A stretch of DNA of 64,000 bases from CAZSRX01 sp964609675 [NCBI: uncultured Bacteroidota bacterium] (lineage in GTDB: Bacteria > CLD3 > SB21). The translations under genes were made by a program, and so were the position numbers. The notes beneath the pieces are model-generated. The model saw only the letters and a program-made list of their open reading frames with translations, was not told the origin of the DNA and did no database searches. Shown in pieces: positions 1 through 9,522 of this stretch (the stretch's first letter is position 1; every line of letters begins with the position of its first letter). The stretch is taken from NCBI GenBank assembly GCA_964609675.1, contig CAZSRX010000014.1, positions 1-64,000 on the forward strand, in the 5' to 3' direction.

Positions 1-56
1 TCCGCGAGGGCGGCCGCACCGTGGGCGCCGGCGTGGTGGCGAAAATCATCAAGTAG
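1..56 (+). CDS. tuf: Elongation factor Tu, C-terminal end (partial)
   Basis: The first 56 bases encode the last 17 residues of EF-Tu (REGGRTVGAGVVAKIIK) and a TAG stop. This is the conserved beta-barrel end of the family, the GTPase that carries aminoacyl-tRNA to the ribosome. The rest of the gene lies before the window. tuf directly upstream of rpsJ is the usual str-S10 arrangement, and the 44-base gap suggests cotranscription with the ribosomal genes. Confidence 0.93.
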   Translation, partial: REGGRTVGAGVVAKIIK

Positions 57-100
57 GACCCAACAAACGCTGTTAAACTAAACTTTAAGGAAATATCAAC

Positions 101-421
101 GTGACTGGACAAGGTATTAGAATCAAGCTTAAAGCGTACGACCATAATCTGATCGACAAGTCGATTGATAAAATCATCCGTACCGCCAAGAGCTCCGGGG
201 CGATTATCAGCGGGCCGATACCCCTGCCGACGGACAAGACGATATACACGGTGCTGCGTTCGCCTCATGTGGATAAAAAGTCCCGTGAACAGTTTGAAAC
301 CCGGATTCACAAACGGCTGATCTGCATCCTCAATGCAACGAACAAGACCGTGGAGGCGCTTTCCAAGCTGGAATTGCCGGCCGGGGTTGACATTGAATTG
401 AAAGTAACAGCGAATGTTTAA
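101..421 (+). CDS. rpsJ: 30S ribosomal protein S10
   Basis: Small-subunit head protein, also the NusE partner in antitermination. The 106-residue length is normal. It opens with the conserved [14 protein letters not shown] strand and helix and ends with the [11 protein letters not shown] strand. It starts at GTG, preceded by an AAGGA site about ten bases upstream. It is the first gene of the S10 operon proper. A gap of about 100 bases to rplC holds no recognisable gene. Confidence 0.98.
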   Translation: MTGQGIRIKLKAYDHNLIDKSIDKIIRTAKSSGAIISGPIPLPTDKTIYTVLRSPHVDKKSREQFETRIHKRLICILNATNKTVEALSKLELPAGVDIELKVTANV

Positions 422-523
422 CCATACGCGGTTGAAAAACCGCAAGAAATATAAATTGTAAAGGAGCAGCCGGCGGGCTGAAACAGGCGACGCGGCAGTT
501 CCAAAGCATGGAGTGATTACAAC

Positions 524-1153
524 ATGAGCGGTATAATTGGCAGAAAATTAGGAATGAGCAACATCTTCGACGAGCGCGGCAACATCATCCCGGTGACGCT
601 GATTGAGGCGATCCCCTGCGTGGTGACCCAGATCCGCACCCTGGAAAAAGACGGGTATGAAGCGGTGCAGCTTGCGGTGGGTTCCAAAACAGCCAAGCGT
701 ACTCCCAAGGCTATTCAGGGGCACGTGAAAAAGGCGAACATTGTCGAAGTGTTTCCGCGTATTTTCCGCGAGTTCAAAGGGTTTGATATTAACGCCCTGC
801 AACTGGGCTCTGAGGTCAGACTGGATATTTTTGCGGAAGGCGATATGGTTTCCGTTTCCGGTAAGTCTAAAGGCAAAGGATTTCAGGGAGCGGTACGCCG
901 GCATCATTTTCACGGCGTGGGTGAAACCAGCCACGGAGCTTCGGATCGTCCGAGGTCGCCGGGTTCCGTGGGCGCCAGTTCCTATCCTTCACGCGTCTTC
1001 AAAGGCACGCGCATGGCCGGTCGCATGGGCTTTGAAAAAGTCACGGTGAAAAATCTCAAAGTCGTGCGGCTGGATAAAGAAGCCAATGTGATATTTATCA
1101 AAGGCAGCATTCCCGGCGCCGTGAATTCCTACGTAGAAATAAATAAGGATTAA
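524..1153 (+). CDS. rplC: 50S ribosomal protein L3
   Basis: Early-assembling large-subunit protein whose loop reaches the peptidyl transferase centre. At 209 residues it has the normal bacterial length, with GRKLGMSNIFDERG at the N terminus and the loop RSPGSVGASSYPSRVFKG near residue 145. The GQNQTP motif of E. coli, which contains the PrmB-methylated Gln, is replaced by GASSYP. I recall this form as common in the FCB group. GGAG precedes the ATG by about 11 bases. Confidence 0.98.
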   Translation: MSGIIGRKLGMSNIFDERGNIIPVTLIEAIPCVVTQIRTLEKDGYEAVQLAVGSKTAKRTPKAIQGHVKKANIVEVFPRIFREFKGFDINALQLGSEVRLDIFAEGDMVSVSGKSKGKGFQGAVRRHHFHGVGETSHGASDRPRSPGSVGASSYPSRVFKGTRMAGRMGFEKVTVKNLKVVRLDKEANVIFIKGSIPGAVNSYVEINKD

Positions 1154-1191
1154 CCGGGCGCAAACAGCAATTAACCGTTTAGGATATTGAT

Positions 1192-1929
1192 ATGAAAGTA
1201 GAAGTCAAAAACATCAACGGCGGCAACACGGGACGTTCGGTGGAACTGCCGGAAGATATTTTCGCCGTTACACCCAACGATCATGTGATTTACCTGGCCG
1301 TCAAGGCGGAATTATCCAACAAACGGCTGGGAACCCACAGCACTCTGGAGCGTTCGGCTGTTTCCGGAACCACCAAGAAACCCTGGCGCCAGAAAGGCAC
1401 CGGCGGGGCCCGCGCAGGCTCGGTCAAGACTCCGTTATGGCCGGGCGGCGCCACCACATTCGGTCCGCATCCTCATCTGTATAAACAGGCGCTGAATACC
1501 AAAGTACGCCGGCTGGCCCGTAAATCGGCCCTGGCTTATAAGGCCAAAGACAACCGCATTATGGTTATTGAAGATTTTCACGCCATTTGCGCGGAGGCGC
1601 CCAAAACCAAAACGGTGTATGAAGTGATCGAGAAACTCGGACTGATCCACAAAGGCCAAGCCGCAGCCTCTCATGATGAAAACGGCGCGCCAGTTAAGAA
1701 ATCGAAACGAATTAATAAAGTGCTGATGCTGATGGATAAATCCACTATCGTCAAAAACGATAAGGATGCCAAAGTGTACGAGCATTTCAAGAAATCCTGC
1801 CGCAACATCCCCGGTATTAAAATCGGCGTGGTCAAGAATATTTCCACGTTTGACGTCATGAACGCGGATTATCTGCTCTTTCATGAGTCGGCGATCAGCA
1901 ATATCCGGCAGGCTTTTGGAGTCAACTAA
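1192..1929 (+). CDS. rplD: 50S ribosomal protein L4 with internal insertion
   Basis: rRNA-binding protein lining the exit tunnel. In E. coli it also represses the S10 operon. The tunnel loop is intact (KPWRQKGTGGARAGS, around residue 65). At 245 residues it is about 40 longer than E. coli L4. Most of the excess is a Lys-rich insertion around residues 153-172 (HKGQAAASHDENGAPVKKSK), before the MLMDKSTI strand, plus a longer N-terminal strand. The insertion is in frame and looks native. Confidence 0.97.
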   Translation: MKVEVKNINGGNTGRSVELPEDIFAVTPNDHVIYLAVKAELSNKRLGTHSTLERSAVSGTTKKPWRQKGTGGARAGSVKTPLWPGGATTFGPHPHLYKQALNTKVRRLARKSALAYKAKDNRIMVIEDFHAICAEAPKTKTVYEVIEKLGLIHKGQAAASHDENGAPVKKSKRINKVLMLMDKSTIVKNDKDAKVYEHFKKSCRNIPGIKIGVVKNISTFDVMNADYLLFHESAISNIRQAFGVN

Positions 1930-1961
1930 AGAACGTCAACTGAAAAACAGGTAACACCATC

Positions 1962-2291
1962 ATGGACAGTGCAAAAATAAAGAATATCCTGGTTCGGCCC
2001 ATCATCACCGAAAAGGCGACGCATCTGAAAGACCGGAAAAAACGCAACGGCGAGCCGCTGAATCAGTACGTCTTTGAGGTTATGAAAGGCGCCAACAAGA
2101 TTGAGATTAAGAAAGCGATTGAGAAAAAATACAACGTCAAAGTGCTGACCGTCCGTACGTTGCACATCGCCGGAAAACATACGGTGCGTTTTACCCGCCA
2201 GGGACGCGCAGAGGGACGCGCCCGGAGCTGGAAGAAAGCGTTTGTCACGGTCGCCAAAGACCAAACCATCGAATTTGTTGAAGGTGTATAA
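1962..2291 (+). CDS. rplW: 50S ribosomal protein L23
   Basis: Tunnel-exit protein, docking site for trigger factor and SRP. At 109 residues it starts with the family pattern ILVRPIITEKAT. It then has the conserved helix-strand stretch NKIEIKKAIEKKYNVKVLTVRT and the basic, Arg-rich GRAEGRARSWKKA loop before the final strand. It lies between rplD and rplB as usual. Confidence 0.97.
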   Translation: MDSAKIKNILVRPIITEKATHLKDRKKRNGEPLNQYVFEVMKGANKIEIKKAIEKKYNVKVLTVRTLHIAGKHTVRFTRQGRAEGRARSWKKAFVTVAKDQTIEFVEGV

Positions 2292-2361
2292 TTAAAGCAA
2301 GCTGTCGGGACAATCGCCGGGAGAACCGGCGAGCTATCCGACCTACAGGAGAAACAAGACT

Positions 2362-3195
2362 ATGCCGTTAAAAACCTACCGACCGTATACGCCCAGCCGC
2401 CGTTATATTACGACGCTGGATTATGCTGAGGTCACGAAAAAAGAGCCCTGCAAGAAGTTGCTGGAGCCTGTCAAGAAAACCGGCGGGCGCAATAATATCG
2501 GGCATATCACTTCCCGTTTCCGCGGCGGCGGCCACAAGCGCCGTTACCGCGTCATCGATTTCAAACGGGATAAATTTGACGTGCCGGCCGTCGTGGAAAG
2601 CATCGAATACGATCCGAACCGCAGCGCTAATATCGCCCTGCTTAAATACAAAGACGGTGAGCGCCGGTATATTCTCGCGCCGAAAGACATCAAAGTCGGC
2701 GAAGCGGTCATGTCCGGCGAAAACGCCGAGATTAAGCTCGGCAACGCCATGCCGCTTAAGAATATTCCCCTGGGATCCAGCGTGCACAACATAGAACTTA
2801 AGATCGGCAAAGGCGGACAGATGGTGCGAACCGCGGGCGCTTTCGCCACCGTCATCAACCGCGAAGAGGGTTATGTGCAGCTGCGCCTGCCGTCCGGCGA
2901 AATCCGTAAGGTGCTGGAAAACTGCTACGCGACTATCGGCCAGATAGGCAATCTGGAGCACGAAAACATTACCATCGGCAAGGCGGGCCGTACGCGCTGG
3001 CTGGGTCGGCGTCCCCATAACCGCGGCGTCGTCATGAATCCTGTGGATCATCCGCACGGCGGCGGCGAGGCCAAAGCACCTCAGGGTAATCCGCACCCGG
3101 TCACCCCGTGGGGCCAACCGACCAAGGGCTATAAAACGCGCAAGAGAAATCACCGGACGAACCGGTATATCATCAAGCGCCGCAATGCAAAGTAA
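2362..3195 (+). CDS. rplB: 50S ribosomal protein L2
   Basis: Universal large-subunit protein needed for subunit association and peptidyl transfer. At 277 residues it has the normal length. It carries the N-terminal [14 protein letters not shown] motif and the highly conserved C-terminal [17 protein letters not shown] loop with the functionally important His, followed by the basic GYKTRKRN tail. An AGGAG site lies upstream of the ATG. Confidence 0.99.
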   Translation: MPLKTYRPYTPSRRYITTLDYAEVTKKEPCKKLLEPVKKTGGRNNIGHITSRFRGGGHKRRYRVIDFKRDKFDVPAVVESIEYDPNRSANIALLKYKDGERRYILAPKDIKVGEAVMSGENAEIKLGNAMPLKNIPLGSSVHNIELKIGKGGQMVRTAGAFATVINREEGYVQLRLPSGEIRKVLENCYATIGQIGNLEHENITIGKAGRTRWLGRRPHNRGVVMNPVDHPHGGGEAKAPQGNPHPVTPWGQPTKGYKTRKRNHRTNRYIIKRRNAK

Positions 3196-3229
3196 AATAG
3201 TGGCAACCGTTATATAAAGGAAAGCATTC

Positions 3230-3523
3230 ATGAGTCGTTCGATTAAAAAAGGACCTTATCTGGACGTCAAATTACTGGCGAAGGTGGAAGCGATGAACAA
3301 GACCAATGCAAAGAAGGTCATTAAAACGTGGGCACGTGCCTGCACGATATCGCCGGAGTTTGTGGGCCATACGCTGGCCGTTCATAACGGAAAGACGTTC
3401 GTGCCGGTTTATATTTCAGAAAACATGGTGGGCCACAAACTGGGCGAATTTGCACCGACGCGGGTATTCCGCGGGCATTCCGGCAGCAAAGCGGCCGCCG
3501 CAACCACCGCCGTTAAAAAGTAA
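3230..3523 (+). CDS. rpsS: 30S ribosomal protein S19
   Basis: Head protein next to S13 that contacts the A-site tRNA region. The 97-residue product has the conserved [10 protein letters not shown] start and the [16 protein letters not shown] core. A short Ala-rich tail follows ([14 protein letters not shown]). The spacing to rplB and rplV is about 30 bases, as expected within one operon. Confidence 0.98.
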   Translation: MSRSIKKGPYLDVKLLAKVEAMNKTNAKKVIKTWARACTISPEFVGHTLAVHNGKTFVPVYISENMVGHKLGEFAPTRVFRGHSGSKAAAATTAVKK

Positions 3524-3550
3524 AAACGAACTAACCTCTCGGGAGCATAT

Positions 3551-3916
3551 ATGGAAGGTCGTGCATTAGAAAAATATCTGAGAATCTCACCGCGTAAGGT
3601 GCGGCAGGTGGCAGCACTCGTCCGCGGCAAGGGAACCGAGGAAGCGGTCAGCATCCTGAAGTTCACGCGGAAGAACGCCTCCACGCATGTGGAAAAGGCT
3701 ATCCAGTCGGCCGTAGCGAATCTGCTGTTCATCCATCCGGAAGTCGAGCGTGAGAATCTGTTTGTAAAGGAAATTTTTGTTAACGGCGGACCGACATTCA
3801 AGCGGGGTCGGGCAGGGTCCATGGGCCGGCGCTCGATGATCCGTAAACGGTCGAGCCATATTACCGTGGTTGTTGCAGACCGCACCGAAGCGGCTGCTGA
3901 ACCGGCACAATCATAA
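3551..3916 (+). CDS. rplV: 50S ribosomal protein L22
   Basis: Large-subunit protein whose beta-hairpin lines the exit tunnel at the macrolide-sensitive constriction. The 121-residue product has the ISPRKVRQVAALVRGK motif near the N terminus. The hairpin (GGPTFKRGRAGSMGRR) is followed by the ITVVVAD strand, and the last ten residues (TEAAAEPAQS) form a small tail. The ATG follows a CGGGAG site. Confidence 0.97.
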   Translation: MEGRALEKYLRISPRKVRQVAALVRGKGTEEAVSILKFTRKNASTHVEKAIQSAVANLLFIHPEVERENLFVKEIFVNGGPTFKRGRAGSMGRRSMIRKRSSHITVVVADRTEAAAEPAQS

Positions 3917-3961
3917 AAAACTATTACTGTTCATGTAATTTAAAAAATTACGGAGGCAAAC

Positions 3962-4612
3962 TTGGGACAAAAAACGCATCCAATCGGACTTAGGTTAGGC
4001 ATCATCAAAACCTGGGATTCCAGCTGGTTTGACGAGAAAAATTTCGCCGATAAGCTTGAAGAAGACCTCAAGCTCCGGAAGTACTTGCGGAACCGCCTTC
4101 CGAAAGACGCGCGGGTGACAAAGATCGCCATCGAGCGCATTAAGAAAGAATCGGAAGTTATTACCATCACGATTCACACGGCGCGGCCGGGGATTGTCAT
4201 CGGGCGCAAAGGCAAGGATGTGGATCAGCTTCGCGAAGAACTTAAAAAGATTACCGGCAAGGAAATCCGCCTGAATATATCCGAAATTAAAGTGCCGGAG
4301 TTGGATGCGTACCTGGTGGGCACCGATATCGCGCGTCAGATTGAAGGCCAGATTCCCTACAAGCGCACGATGAAGAACGCGGTTCGGGCGGCTATGCGCA
4401 TGGGCGCCGAAGGCATCCGTATCGCAATGTCCGGCCGGCTCGGCGGCGCAGAAATGGCAAGAGCCGACCGTTACAATGAAGGCCGTGTACCGCTGCACAC
4501 GCTCCGTTCGGATATCGATTTTGCGCATGCCACTGCCCAGACAACGTATGGCCAGATCGGCATCAAGGTGTGGATCTGCCGCGGCGAAGTACTCGGCAAA
4601 AGCGCCTCATAA
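3962..4612 (+). CDS. rpsC: 30S ribosomal protein S3
   Basis: Head protein with a KH domain, part of the mRNA entry helicase. The 216-residue product starts at TTG ([13 protein letters not shown], the universal S3 start), with ACGGAGG just upstream. The KH GxxG loop is GRKG near residue 79. The C-terminal half carries the [17 protein letters not shown] motif. Length and motifs are normal. Confidence 0.98.
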   Translation: MGQKTHPIGLRLGIIKTWDSSWFDEKNFADKLEEDLKLRKYLRNRLPKDARVTKIAIERIKKESEVITITIHTARPGIVIGRKGKDVDQLREELKKITGKEIRLNISEIKVPELDAYLVGTDIARQIEGQIPYKRTMKNAVRAAMRMGAEGIRIAMSGRLGGAEMARADRYNEGRVPLHTLRSDIDFAHATAQTTYGQIGIKVWICRGEVLGKSAS

Positions 4613-4648
4613 TACCGGAAACTATAGTTCAGCAGGAGAATATAAATT

Positions 4649-5068
4649 ATGTTAATGCCAAAAAAAGTCAAGCACCGGAAGCATCACCGCGGCAAAATGC
4701 GGGGCAAAGCCACGCGGGGCAACGAAGTCAGTTTCGGCAGTTTCGGGCTCAAGGCCACGGAATGCGGATGGATCACCAGCCGGCAGATTGAAGCGGCCCG
4801 TATCGCCATGACGCGTTATATCAAGCGCGGCGGTAAAATCTGGATACGGATTTTTCCCGATAAACCGGTGACTAAAAAACCCGCCGAAACCCGTATGGGG
4901 TCCGGCAAAGGCGCCCCGGAATTCTGGGTAGCCGTCATCAAGCCCGGACGGGTGCTGTTTGAAATCGACGGCGTGCCCGAACCGCAGGCAAAAGAAGCGT
5001 TCAAACTGGCCGCGTTCAAGTTGCCGGTGCAATCCAAATTTGTCGTCCGCGGGGACGTCCGCGCGTGA
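4649..5068 (+). CDS. rplP: 50S ribosomal protein L16
   Basis: Large-subunit protein that positions the A-site tRNA. The 139-residue product begins [15 protein letters not shown] and carries the conserved [16 protein letters not shown] and [19 protein letters not shown] motifs. The ATG is preceded by CAGGAG. The gene sits between rpsC and rpmC in the standard order. Confidence 0.98.
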   Translation: MLMPKKVKHRKHHRGKMRGKATRGNEVSFGSFGLKATECGWITSRQIEAARIAMTRYIKRGGKIWIRIFPDKPVTKKPAETRMGSGKGAPEFWVAVIKPGRVLFEIDGVPEPQAKEAFKLAAFKLPVQSKFVVRGDVRA

Positions 5069-5091
5069 TGATGTTACAAGGAGCATAAGTT

Positions 5092-5481
5092 ATGAAACCT
5101 CATGAAGTACGTGGATTACCCATCGAAGAAATCAAAGGCATGCTCGCCGACGCGGAGGCCAACCTTCTTCAGATGAAGTTCAAGCATGCGGTGGGCCAAT
5201 TGGATAATAAACTGGCGTTGCGCGAAACCCGTAAGGAAATCGCTATCCTGAAAACCCTGCTGCGTGAAGAAGAGCTGAAACAGTCCCTGTCCCAGGCGGA
5301 AAGCCTGCTCAAAGACCTGGCGGTTCGGATGAAACTGCCGGCGCTGGGCGAGTTGATGAAGGCTGAAAAACTGAATGTGAAAAAGGCGCAATTGCGCAAA
5401 GCGGTGCGCATCCTGAGTGTAAATCCGCAGATCAGGCAGTATTCCAAGGAATACACCGCACTCAAACAGATGGCGCGATAA
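5092..5481 (+). CDS. rpmC: 50S ribosomal protein L29 with doubled length
   Basis: Residues 1-63 are a good L29: two antiparallel helices with the GQLDNKLALRETRKEIA signature. L29 sits at the tunnel exit beside L23. The family is normally 60-70 residues, but this product has 129. The extra 65 residues (from about KQSLSQAESLL to the end) are rich in Lys, Leu and Glu and predicted helical, resembling no domain I know. No stop codon or second start separates the halves. The next gene follows at normal spacing, so the extension looks real. The ATG follows AAGGAG. Confidence 0.93.
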   Translation: MKPHEVRGLPIEEIKGMLADAEANLLQMKFKHAVGQLDNKLALRETRKEIAILKTLLREEELKQSLSQAESLLKDLAVRMKLPALGELMKAEKLNVKKAQLRKAVRILSVNPQIRQYSKEYTALKQMAR

Positions 5482-5516
5482 TTTTATAGAGAGTACAGAA
5501 ACCCGGAGAACCTCTG

Positions 5517-5798
5517 ATGGCAACCCAGACTGAAGAAAAAAAAGCAACCCGCAACCAGCGCAAGGTCCGTATGGGCACGGTGGTCAGCGACAAAATGAAT
5601 AAAAGCATTTTAGTGGCGATTGAACGGCGCGTGGTGCATCCGATTTATAAAAAGTACGTCAAGCGTACGACCAAGCTGATGGCGCACGACGAGAAACAGG
5701 AAGCGAAAACCGGCGACGTGGTGCGGATCATGGAAACCCGCCCGCTGAGCAAGCGGAAATGCTGGCGTCTGATCGAAATAGTCAAAAAAGCTGATTAA
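5517..5798 (+). CDS. rpsQ: 30S ribosomal protein S17
   Basis: OB-fold protein binding 16S rRNA early in assembly. The 93-residue product carries a short charged N-terminal extension ([13 protein letters not shown]). The conserved [15 protein letters not shown] then follows, with [20 protein letters not shown] later. The ATG is preceded by CCCGGAG. There is no sign of damage. Confidence 0.97.
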   Translation: MATQTEEKKATRNQRKVRMGTVVSDKMNKSILVAIERRVVHPIYKKYVKRTTKLMAHDEKQEAKTGDVVRIMETRPLSKRKCWRLIEIVKKAD

Positions 5799-5819
5799 CA
5801 TTAAACTGGTGAGAGTGTC

Positions 5820-6188
5820 ATGATACAAGAATATACCCGACTGACGGTGGCCGATAATTCCGGCGCGAAAAAAGTGATGTGTATCCGCGTGCTCGGCGGA
5901 ACCTCCAAGCGGTATGCCCGGCTGGGCGACGAGATTATCGTGTCGATCAAAGACGCCATACCCGGCGGTACGGTTAAGAAAGGCGACGTAGCCCGCGCGG
6001 TCGTGGTGCGCGTCCGCAAGGAAACCCGCCGGCCGGACGGCTCGTACATCCGGTTCGATGAAAACGCTGCTGTGCTGATCAATAAAGACAAAGAACCCAC
6101 CGGTACCCGTATCTTCGGTCCGGTAGCCCGGGAGCTCCGCGAAAAACAGTTCATGAAAATCGTCTCGCTGGCGCCGGAAGTTCTGTAA
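5820..6188 (+). CDS. rplN: 50S ribosomal protein L14
   Basis: Interface protein forming bridge B8, bound by the silencing factor RsfS in other bacteria. The 122-residue product opens [18 protein letters not shown] and contains the conserved [11 protein letters not shown] and [20 protein letters not shown] motifs. It has the normal family length and almost no variation from the consensus. Confidence 0.98.
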   Translation: MIQEYTRLTVADNSGAKKVMCIRVLGGTSKRYARLGDEIIVSIKDAIPGGTVKKGDVARAVVVRVRKETRRPDGSYIRFDENAAVLINKDKEPTGTRIFGPVARELREKQFMKIVSLAPEVL

Positions 6189-6229
6189 ACGGAAAATAAT
6201 GTAATGAGTTTAATATAACGAGGTCCGTT

Positions 6230-6535
6230 ATGCATGTGAAAAAAAACGATACCGTCCTGGTCATATCAGGCAACCACAAAGGCAAACAGGGTAAGGTGCT
6301 TAAAGTGTTTACCGACAAGCAGCGCATTATTGTCGAGGGCATTAATCTGCGGAAGAAGCATATCAAACCAAACCAGAAAAACCCGCAGGGCGGCATTCAG
6401 GAAAAAGAAGCGCCAATTCATGTCAGCAACGTGATGTTGGTGCATAACAACCAGCGTACCCGTGTGGGTTACAAGAAACTGGAAGACGGCACCAAAGTAC
6501 GGGTGGCCCGTGCCTCCGGGGAAGTGATAAATTAA
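6230..6535 (+). CDS. rplX: 50S ribosomal protein L24
   Basis: Assembly-initiator protein with a KOW motif ([18 protein letters not shown]) near the N terminus. It continues into [15 protein letters not shown] and the ISNVML-like VSNVMLVH segment. The 101-residue length is normal. It is preceded by a CGAGG site and followed by rplE after 36 bases. Confidence 0.97.
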   Translation: MHVKKNDTVLVISGNHKGKQGKVLKVFTDKQRIIVEGINLRKKHIKPNQKNPQGGIQEKEAPIHVSNVMLVHNNQRTRVGYKKLEDGTKVRVARASGEVIN

Positions 6536-6571
6536 ATTTAACGTGTCAAATTAATATAAGGATGTCAGTCC

Positions 6572-7222
6572 ATGGCTAAGGAAGTCAAAGCGGCCAAAGG
6601 AAAACCGGAAAAAGGTAAAACCGATAAAAAGAAAGAAGCGGAAGTAAAATCCGGCAAGCGTGAGGTGGATAAGGATTACCAGGCGCGGTTATTTGTGCAT
6701 TACAAAGAAAAAGTCGTACCGACGTTGATGAAGCGTTTTTCCTACAAGAGTATCATGCAGGTGCCGCGTATCGAGAAAGTGGTGGTCAATATGGGTGTCG
6801 GTCAGGCAACCCAGGATCCGAAACTGCTGGATGCCGCCATGGCAGACCTGACGCTGATTACAGGTCAGAAGCCCTGCATCCGCAAGGCGAAAAAAGCCAT
6901 CTCGAATTTTAAACTGCGCGAAGGCATGCCGATTGCATGTTTTGTAACGCTGCGCCGCGCCGCCATGTATGAATTTCTGGACCGCCTGCTGAACATCGCC
7001 ATTCCGCGTATCCGGGATTTTCGCGGCGTACCCGACCGCTCTTTTGACGGCCGCGGCAATTATACGCTCGGCGTCAAGGAACAACTGATTTTTCCGGAAA
7101 TCGACGTCGATAAGATGGACCGTGTGCGCGGTATGGATATCACGATCGTTACCACCGCAAAAACCGATGAAGAAGCGTACGAACTGCTAAAGGAATGCGG
7201 TCTGCCGTTACGGAAAAAATAA
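6572..7222 (+). CDS. rplE: 50S ribosomal protein L5 with Lys-rich N-terminal extension
   Basis: Central-protuberance protein that contacts 5S rRNA and P-site tRNA. Residues from about 40 to 216 are canonical, with [29 protein letters not shown] and [17 protein letters not shown]. The first 35 or so residues are an extra tail made mostly of Lys and Glu ([19 protein letters not shown] and onwards). A TAAGGATG site upstream of the first ATG supports the long form. An internal start is less likely, because none has both a start codon and a good binding site. Confidence 0.96.
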   Translation: MAKEVKAAKGKPEKGKTDKKKEAEVKSGKREVDKDYQARLFVHYKEKVVPTLMKRFSYKSIMQVPRIEKVVVNMGVGQATQDPKLLDAAMADLTLITGQKPCIRKAKKAISNFKLREGMPIACFVTLRRAAMYEFLDRLLNIAIPRIRDFRGVPDRSFDGRGNYTLGVKEQLIFPEIDVDKMDRVRGMDITIVTTAKTDEEAYELLKECGLPLRKK

Positions 7223-7259
7223 TTGAACTAATAAAAAAAGGTAATTAAGGAGAATCACC

Positions 7260-7445
7260 TTGGCAACAACAGCATGGGTCGCAAAAACAAGACGAAAACC
7301 GAAATTTTCCACGCGTCAGCATAGCCGCTGCCGCCGGTGCGGGCGTCCGCGGGGCTATATGAGGAAATTCGGGATCTGCCGAATTTGTTTCCGGCAATTG
7401 TCTCTCGCGGGTGAAATTCCGGGCGTTACCAAAGCGTCCTGGTAA
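7260..7445 (+). CDS. rpsN: 30S ribosomal protein S14, zinc-ribbon type
   Basis: 61-residue S14 of the zinc-binding form. The pair CRRC and the pair CRIC, 12 residues apart, form the ribbon. The E. coli-type form is longer, about 100 residues, and lacks these Cys. It starts at TTG with an AAGGAGAATCAC leader that is almost repeated before rpsK. The gene lies between rplE and rpsH as expected. Confidence 0.97.
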   Translation: MATTAWVAKTRRKPKFSTRQHSRCRRCGRPRGYMRKFGICRICFRQLSLAGEIPGVTKASW

Positions 7446-7488
7446 CCCGTTTCATATTAAATACGACGTTTGAAAAGGAGTTTATAAT

Positions 7489-7887
7489 ATGTCTAAAACT
7501 GATCCGATTGCCGATTACTTAACCAAGATCCGCAATGCCATAAAGGCGCAAAAGCGTTTTGTGGATGTGCCGGCTTCCAACCTGAAGCGGGATATGACCC
7601 AGATCCTTCTGGAACAAGGATATATCAAGGATTATGCCAACCTGGAAGATAACAAGCAGGGCATTATCCGGATCTACCTGAAGTATGACGATAAAAAGAA
7701 GAGCGCGATTTCGCATATTTCCCGCGTCAGCACGCCGGGGCTGCGCAAGTATGTGGATGTCCGCAACCTGCCCCGCGTAAGGGCCAATCTGGGCATTTCG
7801 ATCCTTTCGACCTCCAAAGGCGTTATGACCAATAAAAGGGCACGCCAGGAAAAAGTCGGCGGCGAAGTGCTTTGTTACATTTGGTAA
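7489..7887 (+). CDS. rpsH: 30S ribosomal protein S8
   Basis: 16S rRNA-binding protein and, in E. coli, the spc operon repressor. The 132-residue product starts MSKTDPIADYLTKIRNA. It ends in the RNA-binding signature STSKGVMTNKRARQEKVGGEVLCYIW. An AAAAGGAG site precedes the ATG. The length is normal. Confidence 0.98.
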   Translation: MSKTDPIADYLTKIRNAIKAQKRFVDVPASNLKRDMTQILLEQGYIKDYANLEDNKQGIIRIYLKYDDKKKSAISHISRVSTPGLRKYVDVRNLPRVRANLGISILSTSKGVMTNKRARQEKVGGEVLCYIW

Positions 7888-7944
7888 GACCGGCTGCAAG
7901 GAAGAAAATAAAAAAATTCATGATAAGTTTTAGGAGCTGATACC

Positions 7945-8487
7945 GTGTCACGCATTGGAAAAAAACCGATACCCATTCCGCCGAACGTAACGTTAACACT
8001 GGCGGGAACGACCGTCACCGTAAAGGGGCCCAAAGGGCAGTTAGTGAAGGAATTTCACCCCGAAACGCTGATCGAAATTAAAGACAAGGAAGTGCAGGTC
8101 AACCGGAAGTCCAACGCCGGTTTCCACCGGGCGCTGCACGGCACCGCGCGCGCCATTATTGCGAATATGATCCAGGGTGTTTCGGAAGGATTTGAACGGA
8201 AACTGGACATTGTCGGCGTCGGCTATAAGGCCGAGGGCAAAGGCTCCTACGTGCAGTTCAGCCTCGGGTATTCCCATCCGATTCTGTTTGTGCCGCCGCA
8301 GGGCATCGAGGTGAATGTCGTCAACCCGACCAGTTTGGTAATTAAAGGGATTGACAAGCAACTGGTGGGCCAGGTAGCCACTAAGATTCGTTCTTTCAAG
8401 AAACCGGAGCCGTACAAAGGTAAAGGCATCAAGTATACGGAAGAGCGCATCAAACGTAAAGCCGGCAAGGCTGCGGCTAAGAAGTAA
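7945..8487 (+). CDS. rplF: 50S ribosomal protein L6
   Basis: Two-domain large-subunit protein near the factor-binding site. The 180-residue product starts at GTG (MSRIGKKPIPIP). It carries the C-terminal signature PEPYKGKGIKYTEERIKRKAGKA. The length matches the family, and the GTG is preceded by TAGGAG. Confidence 0.98.
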   Translation: MSRIGKKPIPIPPNVTLTLAGTTVTVKGPKGQLVKEFHPETLIEIKDKEVQVNRKSNAGFHRALHGTARAIIANMIQGVSEGFERKLDIVGVGYKAEGKGSYVQFSLGYSHPILFVPPQGIEVNVVNPTSLVIKGIDKQLVGQVATKIRSFKKPEPYKGKGIKYTEERIKRKAGKAAAKK

Positions 8488-8523
8488 ACATACTATTTAT
8501 TAATATAAACCATTTGAAACACT

Positions 8524-8901
8524 ATGGCAGATAAGAATATCATTAAAGCAGAGAAGCGCGCGAAAATCAGAAAACGGATCCGCCGGGCGGTAAAAGGAAC
8601 CGCCGCCAAGCCCCGTTTGGCCGTATTCCGCAGTCTGAAACACATTTATGCCCAGCTCATTGACGACGACCGCGGCGCTACCCTGGTACAGGCTTCCACG
8701 CTGTCCAAAGCCGTAGCCGACGCCATGGCCGAGAAGAAAAAAGGAAAAATATCCGTCTCGAAAATCGTCGGTGCCGAACTCGCCAAACTGGCTAAAAGCA
8801 AGGGCATCGAGACAGTGGTTTTTGACCGCGGCGGATACAAGTATCACGGGCGTATTAAAGCTCTGGCCGAAGGCGCCCGCGAAGGCGGACTCAAATTTTA
8901 G
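8524..8901 (+). CDS. rplR: 50S ribosomal protein L18
   Basis: 5S rRNA-binding protein. The 125-residue product has the basic N-terminal helix ([15 protein letters not shown]), the [18 protein letters not shown] core and the C-terminal [24 protein letters not shown] signature. The site upstream of the ATG is weak (no clear purine run), unlike the neighbouring genes, so translation may be coupled to rplF, 37 bases away. Confidence 0.97.
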   Translation: MADKNIIKAEKRAKIRKRIRRAVKGTAAKPRLAVFRSLKHIYAQLIDDDRGATLVQASTLSKAVADAMAEKKKGKISVSKIVGAELAKLAKSKGIETVVFDRGGYKYHGRIKALAEGAREGGLKF

Positions 8902-8945
8902 TAAAAACATTATATCCATAATCATAACTTGAGGATAAAGGTTTA

Positions 8946-9479
8946 ATGAACAAGAAATCAGCAGAACGGAAAGACCATCCCGAGAATCCGTCAGAAATGG
9001 ACTTAAAGGAAGAACGGGTCGTTCACATCAACCGGGTTGCCAAAGTCGTGAAAGGCGGCCGCCGCTTCAGCTTTAACGCCATCGTGGTGGTGGGCGACGG
9101 CAACGGGCGTGTGGGTATCGGCCTCGGTAAAGCCAATGAAGTTCCGGATGCGATCGCCAAAGGCAAGGAAGACGCTAAAAAGAAAATGATCTATGTACCT
9201 CTGATGAACGGTACCTTGCCGCATGAAGTGACCGCAAAATACGGCGCCGGAAAAGTAATTCTCAAACCGGCCTCCAAAGGAACAGGGATCATTGCCGGAT
9301 CCGCTGTCCGGGCGGTCGTGGAATCCCTCGGCGTGACCGACTTGCTGACGAAATGCAAAGGCTCTTCCAATCCGCACAATCTGGTTAAAGCGACGCTGAA
9401 AGCCCTGAGCGAAGTGACCAATGCCCGGGGCGTCGGCGCCATACGCAATCTTTCGGTCATGGAAGTGCTGACCAAATAA
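8946..9479 (+). CDS. rpsE: 30S ribosomal protein S5
   Basis: Decoding-fidelity protein with an N-terminal dsRNA-binding fold. The 177-residue product has a charged N-terminal extension of about 20 residues. The canonical [19 protein letters not shown] then follows, with the [12 protein letters not shown] loop and the [19 protein letters not shown] signature. An AGGATAAAGG sequence precedes the ATG. Confidence 0.97.
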   Translation: MNKKSAERKDHPENPSEMDLKEERVVHINRVAKVVKGGRRFSFNAIVVVGDGNGRVGIGLGKANEVPDAIAKGKEDAKKKMIYVPLMNGTLPHEVTAKYGAGKVILKPASKGTGIIAGSAVRAVVESLGVTDLLTKCKGSSNPHNLVKATLKALSEVTNARGVGAIRNLSVMEVLTK

Positions 9480-9522
9480 CCAACGCCCGAAACCGAGAAC
9501 GAACTTTCAGGAATCATCCGCT

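Noticed and set aside
2368-3231. Long open frame antisense to rplB (287 codons) and similar antisense frames across the ribosomal cluster
   Set aside because: Shadow of a GC-biased conserved gene; no ribosome site, no recognisable protein.
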